Below are positions 10,188-20,852 of a DNA stretch of 64,000 bases, piece by piece (within the stretch, counting starts at the first letter, position 1; each line of letters opens with the position of its first letter). Source of the stretch: Scilla litardierei (taxonomy: Eukaryota > Streptophyta > Magnoliopsida > Asparagales > Asparagaceae). Below the pieces are notes generated by a model. The model was not told the DNA's origin. It worked only from the letters and a program-made list of their open reading frames with translations, and made no database searches. Location of the stretch: assembly GCA_030789695.1 (NCBI GenBank), contig CM061132.1:156656817-156720816 (forward strand), read 5' to 3'. The translations under genes were made by a program, and so were the position numbers.

Positions 10188-10742
10188 CTGAAGGCCACTG
10201 CGAACGAAGCAGTTGGCCATCGTCTCAAGGTCGACCCCATTCAGGAAATCGACATCCCTTGGCAGAGTGATATTCTCCGCCAGACGAGCCCCCGTCCCAA
10301 AGTCCAGGAGGGCCGACTCGGCCGTCCCCACGACGTACGGTGGCCGATAGGTCTCCCCGTGAATCTCCCCATGATGGCCAGACCCAATGCGGTTCGACTG
10401 CAGAAGGTGGCCGAACTCTGGAGGTATGGGGCCGACGGAAGGGACCGGAGGATCAATGTCCTCGTATGGCCACCCGTCGTGTGGCGTGCTGGAGGACGAT
10501 GCGCCCCCAACTCGAGGATCAGAAGGAGCCGCTTTCAAAGACCGCACAGCTTGACTTGAGGAGCATCCAGCCTCCCCCACCTCCAGCATGCGGTTCCCCG
10601 ATTCCTCCTCTTCCTCCCATTCCTCCCATTCATCCTCTTCCTCCTCTTCCTCCTCTTCCTCCTCTGCCCTCTTCCTCTTACGGCCTTCTTCATTGGCCCG
10701 CTCCATCTCTGAAGTAAACTCTCTGTATGCTCCTCCCGCCAT
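10188..10742 (-). CDS. Retrotransposon antisense-type ORF exon (partial)
   Basis: The start ATG is at 10742, just inside a splice acceptor (TTATTTCTTCCAG, exon from 10750). The exon ends at 10188 in CTTCAG|GTTCGT, giving 185 codons, phase 0. It encodes a KRKR basic patch, a run of about 25 Glu/Asp/Trp residues, a Ser/Pro-rich linker and GARLAENITLPRDVDFL near the C-end. That last block aligns with VAARLAENFFLPRDRVALEA in the ORF at 61.9-62.4 kb, and in both an intron follows shortly after. The ORF therefore belongs to the antisense proteins of Tat-lineage Gypsy elements. The next exon falls into the N gap. No function is established. Confidence 0.55.
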
Positions 10743-10750
10743 TTTTGTTT

Positions 10751-12011
10751 CTGGAAGAAATAATAAGATGATGAGATTTCCTCGAAGCGCTAAAGCCATT
10801 GGCCTCACCTCCAATTTCTTTTATTACGCGAACGAACGGACAAGATGAGCGAAACGTGTCGGAATTTTGGCAAAAACAACGGTTGAGATAGGCGAAAGGT
10901 TTTGGCGGCCTTAATCCAAATTCGATGCTTCGAATGCCGTGCCCTATTAAAGGAAATTACCTATCAGTCGGCCTCGATCCGCGTTTATAATCGAGAACGA
11001 ATCACGGGGGGCCAATGTTGAACCCGTGTACGGCGCCGAAAAGGGATGGGGTTATTGCTCATCGCACAAAACGACTCAAACCCTATAATTGCTCTCCGCA
11101 CACGACCACTCAAAACTCACAATTGCACACAGCACACAACCATTTTTTTTACCATCCACGTTTACATGTGAAAGGGTAAATTTATTATTCGTATCACCAT
11201 TGCATAATTGTTAAGAAATTCCATGTCACAACTAGTCCTTACATAAAGTTTGGAAATGGTGCATGTCAGCAGGCAGAGTGTATGTCATATACATCTACTG
11301 TAGTAAAGGCAGTAACAACTATACTTATGAACATGTGAAAGCGTGCACGTGCAACAGGCAAGGTGTACAACAATGGATCGACACATGCAACAGGCAGAGT
11401 GTAATGCAAGACTGAGGTGCATTCAATCATTGAGATACAAAAACAATCAATTCAAAGTGTCAAATAATACATTTTATGCATGTAGTCCTCATCTAAGGGT
11501 GTTAGTGTTACGATTTGATGTATGATGAGAGACTTGTACTTTTGCCCATCTTTTTTCGAGTGAGTTGTGAATATGAAGATGTTGGTGTATGTATAAGATG
11601 TATCAATGTATCATTAAAATGGAATATTGTGTTATTTTCTCAGTCTTTTTATCTGTGTTGGAGTTTTACTTGTACTTCCATGCAAGTGCGAACTGCGAAC
11701 TACCTGCAGTGTTCTTTCTGCTCTCTTCTTTTATTTCTTTCTACGTAAAAACACTCGTCTTTTCGGGAATACATGATAAGGATTCGTACTTATCGGATAA
11801 CCCGGGGACCGGGTCGCATTGAATGAAGGCCAGTCGAACGAATTCTCCCGCCCATGGGGAGTGGTATTCGAAGTGCCGCCTCTGTGAGACTTTGACACGT
11901 GTCCCTTACTGACGGCTTGGATTCGAAGGGACCTTCAGTATAAAGCCTTTCTCCTTTTAAATTCTGCTTTACCCGTTGCTCGTTACCCTGATTTTCATCT
12001 TTTTTGCTCAG
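10751..12011. other. Intergenic between two divergent ORFs; promoter on the right
   Basis: No gene seen. Three direct copies of a ~20-bp motif (CAACAGGCAGAGTGTA and variants) lie at about 11265-11282, 11350-11370 and 11385-11402. A TATA box (CAGTATAAAGCC, near 11937-11947) with a G-box-like GACACGTGTC (about 11894-11903) precedes the plus-strand gene at 12012. Confidence 0.4.
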
Positions 12012-12928
12012 ATGGTGGGTCGGGATTTCAGTGAAGACGTTCCTAACGTTCCTCACCATCCGCCCTTGGGCACGGCCGAACCTTCGCCCTTCGTGGCGAA
12101 TCAGATTGATTCGCCCTCCGGTCTCGACCTCGGAGAGGGGGACGTGGCGACCGTCGAGCAGGGTTCCCGTGTGTTAACCGGGAATGAGGAGAAGAAGAGA
12201 CGCTCTCACTCGTGGTCTGAAGGTCCCGAGAGGAAGAAGAAGAGGAGTGAGAGTAGTCCAGCTGTCCTTCCGAGTGACCGCTCCTTCAGGTTGAAACTGG
12301 CAGACTCTCTGGTATGGCATATCCAGCATGTCGGACCCTTTTTTCTTCAACGACTGTTTTGTTGATGGCGACATTCATCCCTGCGGTCTTGCAGGTTTAC
12401 CCGGTTGCTGTCGATGGTCTTAAGGCGGCCTTGGCGCCGGAGCGCCTGAGGGCTGAGGCGGCTGACCAATCAGCCAAGGAGGCCCACCAGTTCAAACTGA
12501 GAGTTGCAGAGCTCACCTCGGAGGTGGGATGTTTGACGGAGGCTCTGGCTGTCGCCAAGAGTTCGGCCAAGTATGCTGAGGATGCACTGTCCCTCGCCCG
12601 GGAGGAGCATAGAAAGGCGAAAGGCGCTCTTTGGGCCGATATAGGCGACCTGCGGGAAGTGGCCCATGGTCGGATCGTAGCTGAGGTCCAGAGGGACTAT
12701 GGGGATGTCCTGGCTCCGAAGATCGTGGAGTCTATCCGTGAGGGATTCCGGGAGTTCTCGGCCATTTTTGCTGCTCACATCGAGAAGTCCTTCCGGGATG
12801 GTTTGGCAGCGTTCGAGGCGCGGGTCCGAAGAATGCTTCCCCGACCTCCGGTTGTCCCTGGTCACCCTACTGGTTCGGGAGAAGACGAATCGCCTGGGGA
12901 CGCCTCTTCTCGAGCTCCTGCATCATAG
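12012..12928 (+). CDS. Two-exon coiled-coil protein, retrotransposon antisense-ORF type
   Basis: Exon 1 is 12012-12311 (ATG just after TTTTTTGCTCAG, itself acceptor-like). The intron is 12312-12394 (GTATGG...CTTGCAG, 83 bp, phase 0) and exon 2 is 12395-12928, for 277 residues. Exon 1 is Ser/Pro/acidic with a KKRR...RKKKR basic patch. Exon 2 is mostly a charged coiled coil (AEAADQSAKEAHQFKLRVAE and on) and ends in a Pro/Ser tail. This matches the arrangement at 61.2-62.4 kb: basic patch, short intron, coiled coil. The Transposase_28-like region is missing, so this is a shortened relative. Both reading frames are open across the splice, with upstream TATA and G-box signals. Role unknown. Confidence 0.5.
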
Positions 12929-13292
12929 GTGCATCGAACCCTTTTTTGTTTCTCCTTTTTGTTCGTTGTACTTGGAGTTATTTTTGATCAATGGAAACAA
13001 TTTCTAGAATGATTTCTTGACAATTGGCGTGACCTGCTGTAACAGATAAATTATAAGATATGAGATCGACAGCAGCATATAGATTTCTCGAATGATAGGC
13101 ATCATCCTCATACTCTCATAATTAAAACTTTGGGTATTAAGTTTTAGTTTGTACCCGCAGACCTAGGAATTCAAAGCCACACTAGCTGCATTTTGAACTA
13201 AAATACCAGATAAATCATTTTTCATAGATACAGCTTTTCAGAGATTCAGTTTTCAGCACATTTAATGATGGGCTTCATTACATAAATGCTTT

Positions 13293-13457
13293 TCATACCA
13301 CTGCCACTTTTTCTTTGGTGATGAGCTTGATGACTGAGCCCACAGGCATGGCCAAAAGGCTGAAGAGGAAATTGACAAACTCTTTGCCCGCTTCCGTGAA
13401 CAACACTCTCTTCATCCCCTTGTCTATGAAAAGCTTCAACCTCGTTTGGGTGGCCAT
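13293..13457 (-). pseudogene. DUF674 protein, N-terminal fragment (54 aa)
   Basis: The ATG at 13457 opens MATQTRLKLFIDKGMKRVLF and continues with EAGKEFVNFLFSLLAMPVG, the hallmark start of plant DUF674 proteins (LKLLIDKKGQRVLFAEAGKDFVDFLFSLLSLPVG). A stop at 13293-13295 ends it after 54 residues, against roughly 450-500 normally. The upstream minus-strand sequence looks like a genuine promoter: TATA as TCTATAAATGGC near 13627-13638 and about 170 bp of leader. No other DUF674 block is convincing nearby. It looks like a captured or truncated gene start; DUF674 function is unknown. Confidence 0.65.
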
Positions 13458-13619
13458 CTTCACTGCTGCAGAAAACCGGTGATGGTTTGTTTAAGCTATG
13501 GTCTCTGGTTGTTTGGGAAGGGTTAGCTTGATATGGTCAGAGTAATATTTGAGCAAGGTTACTTCTTTCTCATGCCTTTCACAGCACTCGAAGCTGTGTG
13601 GTTGAATATAATTTGTGCG

Positions 13620-14145
13620 CATGGAAGCCATTTATAGACGAATTGGACTGCCCTTGGATGAGGATGAGCCTACAGTCGAGTGTAGCATTACTCCTTCCTC
13701 ATGACTGATAACCATCACTCGAAGTGTAGAGATTGAAGAGGGCTTATGCGTTGGAAAGCCATTTTATAGACGAATTAGACTGCCCTTGGATGAGGATGAG
13801 TCTACAGAAGAAACCCCGTGAGTCTACAAAGCAGTGATCGTGAATGTACATAAGATTTTATTCATCGCGCACATCTTCCAAAATTATTTGCTCTCCGCGC
13901 AAAACGGCCATATTCTTGCCGGTTGTGCGCGTTGAGCTATTTTGTTTGCTCAACGCGCACCACCACGGTCATACATTATTGGGAACTCAATCTGCTGTAG
14001 ATTCACGGGCATTCTTCTGTATAATCACAAGCAATTTGCTGTAGACTCACGGGGTCTCTTGTGTTGCCTCCCAGTAACTCTACTGTAGTCTCATCCTCAT
14101 CCAATGGCATCCAAAGTCGTCTATAAATGGCTTCCCTTCCCACAA
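13620..14145. repeat. Promoter-like segment repeated directly and inverted, with hairpins
   Basis: GACGAATTGGACTGCCC followed by TTGGATGAGGATGAG occurs at about 13634-13665 and again near 13770-13802. It recurs inverted near 14085-14130 together with TCTATAAATGGCTTCC. Between them lie GTGCGCGTTGAGC (13925-13937) and its exact reverse complement (13948-13960), which form a hairpin. Two copies of CTGTAGAYTCACGGG sit near 13995 and 14040. Confidence 0.6.
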
Positions 14146-14880
14146 GCCCTCGTCAACCACTACACTTCTTGATGATATTATTCTATCTTATTGTATCTTA
14201 TTCTAGTTATATGATATTTTCTCTACGACATTCTATTTTTTCCTTCATCACTGCTGCGTCCTCAACACTCAAAGATGGACAATATACTAACGTCTAGTGA
14301 CATGATGCAGAAATTGAATACATCACATATATATTGATTCGAAGATGTTCTTTGCTCCTTCATATGTTCTGTTTGTCGTCATTGAAGCTATCACCTTCCA
14401 TGCACACCCGTTTCTTCACTGCTTGTATATGCTCCTTGATACTTCGTTGCAGACATCACTGCTCGATGATAATAAATGTTCTATCTTATTCTAAGTCTAC
14501 CCGTACAATATTTTTACTTAATTATGCTTTGTTATGTGTTCATCACTGATTCTTCTTCAACGCAGACAGGGGGACGGATGGCCAAGATACAATGAAGCAA
14601 GTGACGCTGATGCAGCTGCTGGAGCAGCTCATAAATGGCAACAAACTTTAAATTTTTTTCATGGTGGGAATCCCTGTATCCCTAGTATAGTCTAGTGCTT
14701 TAATTGCTTAGTCGGGCAAAAACTGTGATGTTGCAAAATGTTTAGATGTAGTTTCTACTTTGTTGTGTTATGTACATTTGAATGCATAAATGTTGTAGCA
14801 TGTTGGAATACAGATCTTAATACAATGTCATTAAATTTGGTGCAATTGCATCACATTACAAAATTGCGTGATGCTAACTT
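14146..14880. other. No supported gene
   Basis: AT-rich, with three CATCACTGCT/CATCACTGAT-headed segments near 14250, 14455 and 14540. No ORF has recognisable similarity. Confidence 0.3.
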
Positions 14881-14884
14881 GAAG

Positions 14885-15215
14885 TACCCACAATTACTCA
14901 GCTCGCACCAACGGCAACAGCATTCAACGTTGTGCGAGCTGAGCACAACTGTCTACGATTACCAACATTTACTCATCGATCATAACCGTCAAAGTTATGA
15001 ACCGTTGTACGCGTGGGGCTTAACTGCTTACAATTACCCATATTACTCAGCGCGCACATCCGTAACATTATTGAACGTTGTGTGCGCTTATTAGGAAGCC
15101 TGTAAAATTACCAAGTTTTGATCAGCGCGCACAACTGGTAAAAGTTGTAAACGTTGTGCGCGCGGAGCTAAACTGTATACAATTACCCACCATTACTCAT
15201 CGCGGACAGCTACAT
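14885..15215. repeat. Tandem hairpin repeats with GCGCACAAC arms
   Basis: Three or four degenerate units pair ACTCAGCKCGCAC.. with ..GTTGTGCGAGCT or GTTGTGYGCGC, separated by 20-35 bp and by spacers such as TACAATTACCCA. Examples are 14900-14942, 15045-15090 and 15120-15165. The same GCGCACAAC theme recurs at 13.9 kb and 18.5 kb. Confidence 0.6.
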
Positions 15216-15712
15216 GCCTCATTCTCTTGAATCTTCATTCTCTTCAGCTCTACTGCTTCTGCTTCTTACTCCTTAATCCCATTAATTTTCTTGACATTTG
15301 TCAGGTTCTGCAGCAACAGAGAAATTATAAGATATGAAATCCGCAGCATCGAATATAGGTCTCGAATGATAGGCATCATCCTCATAGGCTTATAACCAAG
15401 ACTTACTGTTTTAATGTTCAATTTGGACCCCCAGCCCTCTTAATTCAACTCCACGATGGCTGCATTTTGGACTAAAAATATAGGAGGCTGCCGTTTTCCG
15501 AGGACCATTTTTAAAGAGAACCAGTTTACTTACAACCCATTTACACTGATATGTCCGTGACAGATGCATGTAGTATATTTCTTCCAAGCTGATACAAAAT
15601 TGTTGCCTTTAGGATACAAAAATGTCATCCTTCATATCATAGCCTTGTTAAGTCATCGGACGAAGATTTTTCCTACAGAGATTATGGAGCAATGATGTTA
15701 CAATAATTTATA

Positions 15713-18162
15713 CTAGTATATAAAATAGTAACCAGCTGTGCTCATATATACCTTATTTCTACCAGCTGTGCTCATACGACAAGTTCTCATGTCATGACCC
15801 TTTTCTGCACAAACACTGCATGTCCTTGTTCTTGTTTGACTTTGTTCTTGTGAGACTTGTATTCCAGACGGAATCCTTGACGCCACTCGTGGTCGGCCTT
15901 TAGTTCTAGCTTTTGCAGGATCATGCATAATGACATCATTTACTCCCACTTCTTGTTTGATAGGTGCACTGGACCCCACCTGTGATCTTGGCTCTTCAGA
16001 AGCAGTTTGCGCTTTATTAGTCATATTATGCTGGTCCAAAAAACTGTTTGCCCACCCAAAGACGACATCAAACAGAAGGGGATCTCTTGTTACCGCCTCC
16101 ACGACTTTATCGAATGATGAACGAAGTCTCCAGGCTTGAAGTGGAGTAATTTGAGTTAGACGCACTCCGTGTACTGTGCTAGTCGACGAGGCCCCAAGAC
16201 TCATGATGCTATGTCTTGCATTTAGAGTCCACATGGGTAAAATATATCTCTCAGGGATGGCTTGCATATCATACTTTTGCTTCATCATATATAAAATTTG
16301 CGTGCATAGCAAACCTTCAGTCACCGCCCTTGCACACGTACACCTGAACATTCCCTTAGATATATTGCATTGAACATTATGCACGTAGCTCTTTCCATCA
16401 ATCCGCATAGTTACTCTATACGTGCTCGTGTCCCCATCCGTGCTCACCCTTTCGTGCCGACAGTATAAAGTATTTTTGAAACGATTTTGAAAAATGGAAA
16501 ATATGTTTCTAGTATATACCTTTGCGGCATGAACCTCTAACTCATGCATGCCGCTAAATTCTGGTTTGTTCCGCATACAAAAAGTATCTTCTCTCTCCTC
16601 TTTGTCTCGCTGAAATTTTACGGCTTTATCATATTGATCAATGAACTCGTATAATGGAGTCATACAGTTTATGTATCCATCAAAATACGCGTTCATGCTT
16701 TCACTCCTTTGGCTGGACGCCATGCCTACACACAAAACAAGAAATGAATACCATGTGCTGAGTTTATTTTGATCATATATTTTTACACCAATATCTATCG
16801 TATTAACATCCATACCCGCAAAGAAAGTATCTAGTAGGTACGCCTTAATCCAATGCTGTGCTTTCTCATGCATCGTATGCAACCACTTCCAGGCTTTCAT
16901 TTCATTTTTTGTTTTTCTGTCAATGGCTCCTGAAATTCCGTTTGGTACTTCTCCATTAAGATGCACCAACAATTCTCAGCTTCTTCAACATTTTGACTGT
17001 TCTTACACCAGTTTGCATAGTCTTCTTCAAATTCAGGGTTATAAGAAGACCGCAATGAACGTAGATGCTCATCTTTGTGCAGACTGATATGCCATATGCA
17101 ATACCTGTGTTTTGTATTTGGAAAAACTCTTTTGATTGCATTGCATATTGCCGGGTCTTGATCGGTGATGATAGCTCCTGGTGCTTTATCCCACATACAT
17201 GTTAACCACTGTCCGAATAACCAAACAAAGGTTTCTTCCTTCTCATCAGCAAGAAGAGCACATCCAAATAAAATAGACTGTTTATGATGATTGACACCTG
17301 TAAAAGGTGCAAAAGGCAACATGAATCTATTTGTCTTATAAGTGACATCAAATACAACAACATCTCCAAACTGGCTGTATGATGTCCTCGCCCTTCCATC
17401 AGCCCAAAATATACTCCTGCATACATTCTCTTCATCATGCTCAATAGCATAATAGAACTGAGAGTCTGTAGCTTGCCTTTTAATAAATTGTTCTATTACT
17501 CTAATGCATTCCTTCCCAATGTTGTTCTTTCTTTCTACTCTCCCATGATCAATGCATTGTTGCGTAGTAATATTGACATTACTACTACTCGTGGCATTTA
17601 GAATCCTTGCAATCTTTGCAGGTCCTACTCCACAGCCACGCATCTGATCAACTAAATTCCTACATGTTCCGTCCATCTGCGATCTTTTATGTGACCGTAG
17701 CATCTGGATCTTCGCTGGGCTTTTTATCAACTCATGATTATGATCATCATTAAAGGAATTTATCCGCCATACTCCTCCGGTGATTTTATGAACTGTCATT
17801 CGAGCCATACAGCCTTCTCTCTCGTTTTTCCTTCGATTAACGTCCCTCCCTATCTCCCTCTTATCTTTTAAGCTTTTATACCCTTCTTTGTTGCACGTAT
17901 ACTTCCTCCTCGTGGTATTGCCATCTTTTCCCTTTCCCGTAGATCCCTTTCGGGTTGCAAAACCTTTCATTGCTGCATATGTATTATAAAATTGATACAC
18001 ATCTTCTTCTGTTTGAAATGTCATTCCAACATGTGGGCTGCCTTTTTCACTATCACTATGCCTATCCTCTTGATATACGCTGTTTGCACTGTCATTTTCA
18101 GCTTCAATCTCATTTGGCATCTCCTGATCATGCACATAGGGTTCACTCTCTTCGATTTTCAT
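15713..18162 (-). pseudogene. FAR1/FHY3-type MULE transposase, frameshifted
   Basis: The start ATG is at 18162. The first frame (421 codons to 16897) holds a FAR1 WRKY-GCM1-like zinc finger (about residues 50-145: C90, C118, HNH 141-143). A MULE DDE domain follows (about 267-360: D272 in FDVTYKTN, D334 in TDQDPAI, then HISLH). The second frame (to 15713) continues with YLLDTFFAGM, SSQRSESMNAYFDGY, a SWIM finger and a C-terminal knuckle CSVCAEKGHDMRTC. A one-base shift in the A-rich run near 16905-16917 separates the frames. A 90-bp intron (16726-16815, GTATGG...TGTGTAG) sits between FAGM and SSQRSE and happens to be in frame. The SWIM CxH is CTQ here, losing a zinc ligand. It could be transposon or FRS gene; hairpin repeats nearby favour transposon. 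Confidence 0.8.
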
Positions 18163-18469
18163 TTTCTACATTAGAAACAAGTAAAAATATCAGTAATATT
18201 GCCGCAGCATGACTGCTATACATGTCTATCCAAGTATCAGTATATCATCATCAGCATGTTAGTTGAAACCACACTACTATTACTAATCATGTTAAAACCT
18301 GGCGTATTATATCTATTCTTTTTCAATCTGATCTAATTGTTACCATCATATTTGATGACCGGATCAAATCCATCAAAAAATCAAACATATCAACCGTTTT
18401 GCGTGATGGGCACTATTATGTACGCCATTCGCTCCATGTTGTTGTGCTATATGAGCTGCTTCGGCAAGT
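18163..18469. other. 5' flank of the FAR1-like gene
   Basis: AT-rich; no ORF or clear TATA box can be assigned. It leads into the palindromic block. Confidence 0.3.
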
Positions 18470-18725
18470 TTTGATGGACATCTCATATTGCTCAACGCGC
18501 ACAACGGGTGCGATGTTTGAAGGGTTGTGCGCGGATAGTAATTTCCATCGCAACACTTCGCTAGTTTGGAAATTACTCACCGCACAAAACGGGACAAAAA
18601 TTTAGCCCGTTGTGCGCGAAGAGGAATTTCCAGGCTAATCGTCCAAAGGTTGGAAATTACTCCCCGCGCAAAACCCTTCAAAAATTTATCCCGTTGTTTG
18701 CGTTGAGCAATATGAGATGTCCAAC
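18470..18725. repeat. Palindromic block with GCGCACAACGGG hairpins
   Basis: The outer arms are GGACATCTCATATTGCTCAA (near 18477) and its exact reverse complement (near 18704-18723), continuing into GCGCACAACGGG / CCCGTTGTTTGCG. Inside, two TTGGAAATTACTC units (18580, 18655) and GTTGTGCGCG/CGCGCAAAAC pairs form further hairpins. Confidence 0.75.
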
Positions 18726-18861
18726 AAATTAGGGATGACGATCCTTACCTCGATGGAGGAGAGTAACAGGGGAATCAACGAGAGTGTGATGGCCTGGATT
18801 TGGGGGCGATCTTAGGCGTGGGCTGTTGAAATCGAAGACCTTGTGTAAACCTGGGGATCTA

Positions 18862-18965
18862 CTCCAGCTTCTACGTTTTGCGCGGGAGTGAGCAAAAGAA
18901 TTGGTGGCGATTGCTCCAGCTTCTGCGTTTTGCACGGGAGTGAGCAAAAGAATTGGTGGCAATTG
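18862..18965. repeat. 52-bp tandem duplication
   Basis: CTCCAGCTTCTRCGTTTTGC followed by GGGAGTGAGCAAAAGAATTG occurs twice, starting at 18862 and 18914. The stretch 18966-19148 after it has no gene. Confidence 0.8.
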
Positions 18966-19146
18966 TATTTTAGTACAAAAGGGGTTAAAGGTAATTTAGT
19001 ACAGAGGCGCGTTAAAAAGAGCTTAAAGGGCGTTTTGGTAATTGCACAAAAAGGTCAGATATTACCATGATCGCTGATCGGATCGGACGGTCAGGAGGGG
19101 TCGAGCGCAGGAATCCCATCTGAGCACGAGCTCAGGCGTATTTTAC

Positions 19147-19148
<2 letters not shown>

Positions 19149-19232
<84 letters not shown>
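19149..19232. repeat. (AT)n microsatellite, 84 bp
   Basis: Uninterrupted AT dinucleotide run, the first of the TA tracts that separate the MITEs in this cluster. Confidence 0.98.
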
Positions 19233-19233
<1 letters not shown>

Positions 19234-19236
<3 letters not shown>

Positions 19237-19389
19237 ATAATGGCTATCATACGCCATATGAGAGAGGCTCTCATACGCCCTCTCATATAAAGCAACCAAG
19301 TACAAGCCCATGTGGGCTTGTACTTGGTTGCTTTATGTGAGAGGGCGTATGAGAACCTCTCTCATATGGCGTATGATAGCCATTATTCT
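19234..19389. mobile_element. Palindromic MITE 1 in (TA)n
   Basis: A near-perfect 156-bp palindrome: AGAATAATGGCTATCATACG on the left, its reverse complement on the right, meeting at AAGCCCATGTGGGCTT. TA tracts sit on both sides. Non-coding. Confidence 0.85.
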
Positions 19390-19401
19390 ATATATATATG
19401 C

Positions 19402-19671
19402 TATGCCCTCCATTTTTTCGGAAGATCCAAACCGTTCATCTTGATCTCCACCCTATAAATACCTTACCCAACAATTTTCAACCCGATTCCATGTGTTTTG
19501 CCCGTTCATCAACCATTCGCAAAAGTTCTGTTCATGCGAAACCGTTAAATTTGGGTCGGATGGATGAACAGGCAAAACACATGGGATCGGGTTGAAAATT
19601 GGTGGGCCAGGTATTTAGAGGGTGGAGATCAAGTTGAACGGTTCGGATCTTCCGAAAAAATAGGGGGCATA
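19402..19671. mobile_element. Palindromic MITE 2 in (TA)n
   Basis: About 270 bp. The left arm TATGCCCTCC...TTCGGAAGATCC pairs with the right arm GGATCTTCCG...GGGGGCATA over about 110 bp with scattered changes. The hairpin tip holds GTGTTTTGCC/GGCAAAACAC. A diverged copy of one arm lies at 30597-30690. Confidence 0.8.
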
Positions 19672-19714
19672 TGATTTTTGATAGTGGGTCATTTTTGGGG
19701 GTCATTTGAACCCT

Positions 19715-19716
<2 letters not shown>

Positions 19717-19767
<51 letters not shown>
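19717..19767. repeat. (TA)n microsatellite, about 51 bp
   Basis: Pure TA run between MITE 2 and MITE 3. It produces Tyr-Ile repeat ORFs with no meaning. Confidence 0.97.
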
Positions 19768-19771
<4 letters not shown>

Positions 19772-20144
19772 ATCTTCCATTGCGAAAAAATGGTGCGAAA
19801 GCCCGTGCGAAAACATTTTTTTTATTTTTTTGAAATTTTTTTTCAAAATTTCTTTTTTTGATGTTTAATCCATACAAATATATACCCCAGGGAAAATAAT
19901 GGGTGAACCCGTTGGGCATTAGAGCACCCATCCACCCGTTACAAATTTAACGGTCTCAAAACGTGCGAATTTGATGAAATGCCTTGATCGAAGGCCAAAT
20001 GACATTATTTCTCAACCATTATTTTTTGAGGGGGGTATAACAACATATGATGAGGGTGGAAAAAAGAATTTTTGAAAAAAAAAATTTCAAAAAAAAGATA
20101 AAAACATTTTCGCACCGTGCGAAATGTTCTCAATTGAAAATTTT

Positions 20145-20146
<2 letters not shown>
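19768..20146. mobile_element. Foldback MITE 3 in (TA)n
   Basis: About 380 bp. The ends pair imperfectly: a GGTGCGAAA/GTGCGAAAACAT region and A/T-rich arms (GAAATTTTTTTTC and its complement). TA tracts flank it directly on both sides. Non-coding and more diverged than its neighbours. Confidence 0.7.

Positions 20147-20207
<61 letters not shown>
20147..20207. repeat. (TA)n microsatellite, about 61 bp
   Basis: Pure TA run between MITE 3 and MITE 4. Confidence 0.97.
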
Positions 20208-20208
<1 letters not shown>

Positions 20209-20209
<1 letters not shown>

Positions 20210-20606
20210 GTAAAGTGTTCCTAGGGTGACTCCTTAGATTAAATCTAAGGAGTCGCCCCCATTTTCCCTCATATCCCACAATTTTTTTGGATTTTATTTT
20301 TCATGGGGTTGTTGTTCACCTCATGGATGATCAACATACCAAAAATCAAGCCATTCCAATACTTTTAGAGCCACCATCTACCCCTTACAACTTCAACGGT
20401 CTGAAAACGTGCTGAAAACACATGAAGTTGCAAGGGGTAGATGGAGGCTCTAAAAGTATTGGAATGAATTGATTTTTGGTATGTTGATCATCCATGAGGT
20501 GAACAACAACCCCATGAAAAAAAATTCCGAAAAAAAATGTGAGATATGGGAAAAATGGGGGCGACTCCTTAGATTGAATCTAAGGAGTCACCCTAGGAAC
20601 ACTTTA

Positions 20607-20608
<2 letters not shown>
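20209..20608. mobile_element. Palindromic MITE 4 in (TA)n
   Basis: 400 bp with terminal inverted repeats perfect for at least 30 bp (GGTAAAGTGTTCCTAGGGTG inward) and arms that pair along nearly the whole length (CCATGAGGTGAACAAC with GTTGTTCACCTCATGG). Each end also carries the small hairpin CCTTAGATT..AATCTAAGG. Bounded by TA tracts. Confidence 0.9.

Positions 20609-20683
<75 letters not shown>
20609..20683. repeat. (AT)n microsatellite, about 75 bp
   Basis: The last TA tract of the cluster. The following 20684-20852 is plain AT-rich DNA with ACAC-type runs and no gene. Confidence 0.97.
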
Positions 20684-20685
<2 letters not shown>

Positions 20686-20852
20686 CTTATGCAACACACA
20701 TAACATATACATCCTTACACAATGATTTCTACACTGATTTCTACACACAATACATATATTCAACCAAATATAGGTACTCCCTACACTAATACATACACAC
20801 TACATTATACTTCTCGCACATTCATATACCAAGTTACACAATCATAGAATTT

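Larger units (their letters stand above)
13026..15530. repeat. Direct duplication, 13026-13260 and 15290-15530
   Basis: The two segments share AATTATAAGATATGA, TCTCGAATGATAGGCATCAT, a GCTGCATTTTG block and similar spacing over about 235 bp, at clearly reduced identity. They bracket the DUF674 fragment and hairpin repeats and lie just outside the FAR1-like gene. They may be paralogous exon remnants or repeats of one mobile element. Confidence 0.6.

Noticed and set aside
14738..15094. Plus ORF of 118 codons
   Set aside because: It runs through the hairpin repeats and its composition follows the repeats rather than a protein.
19716..20789. ORFs with Tyr-Ile repeats
   Set aside because: They are translations of (TA)n microsatellites.
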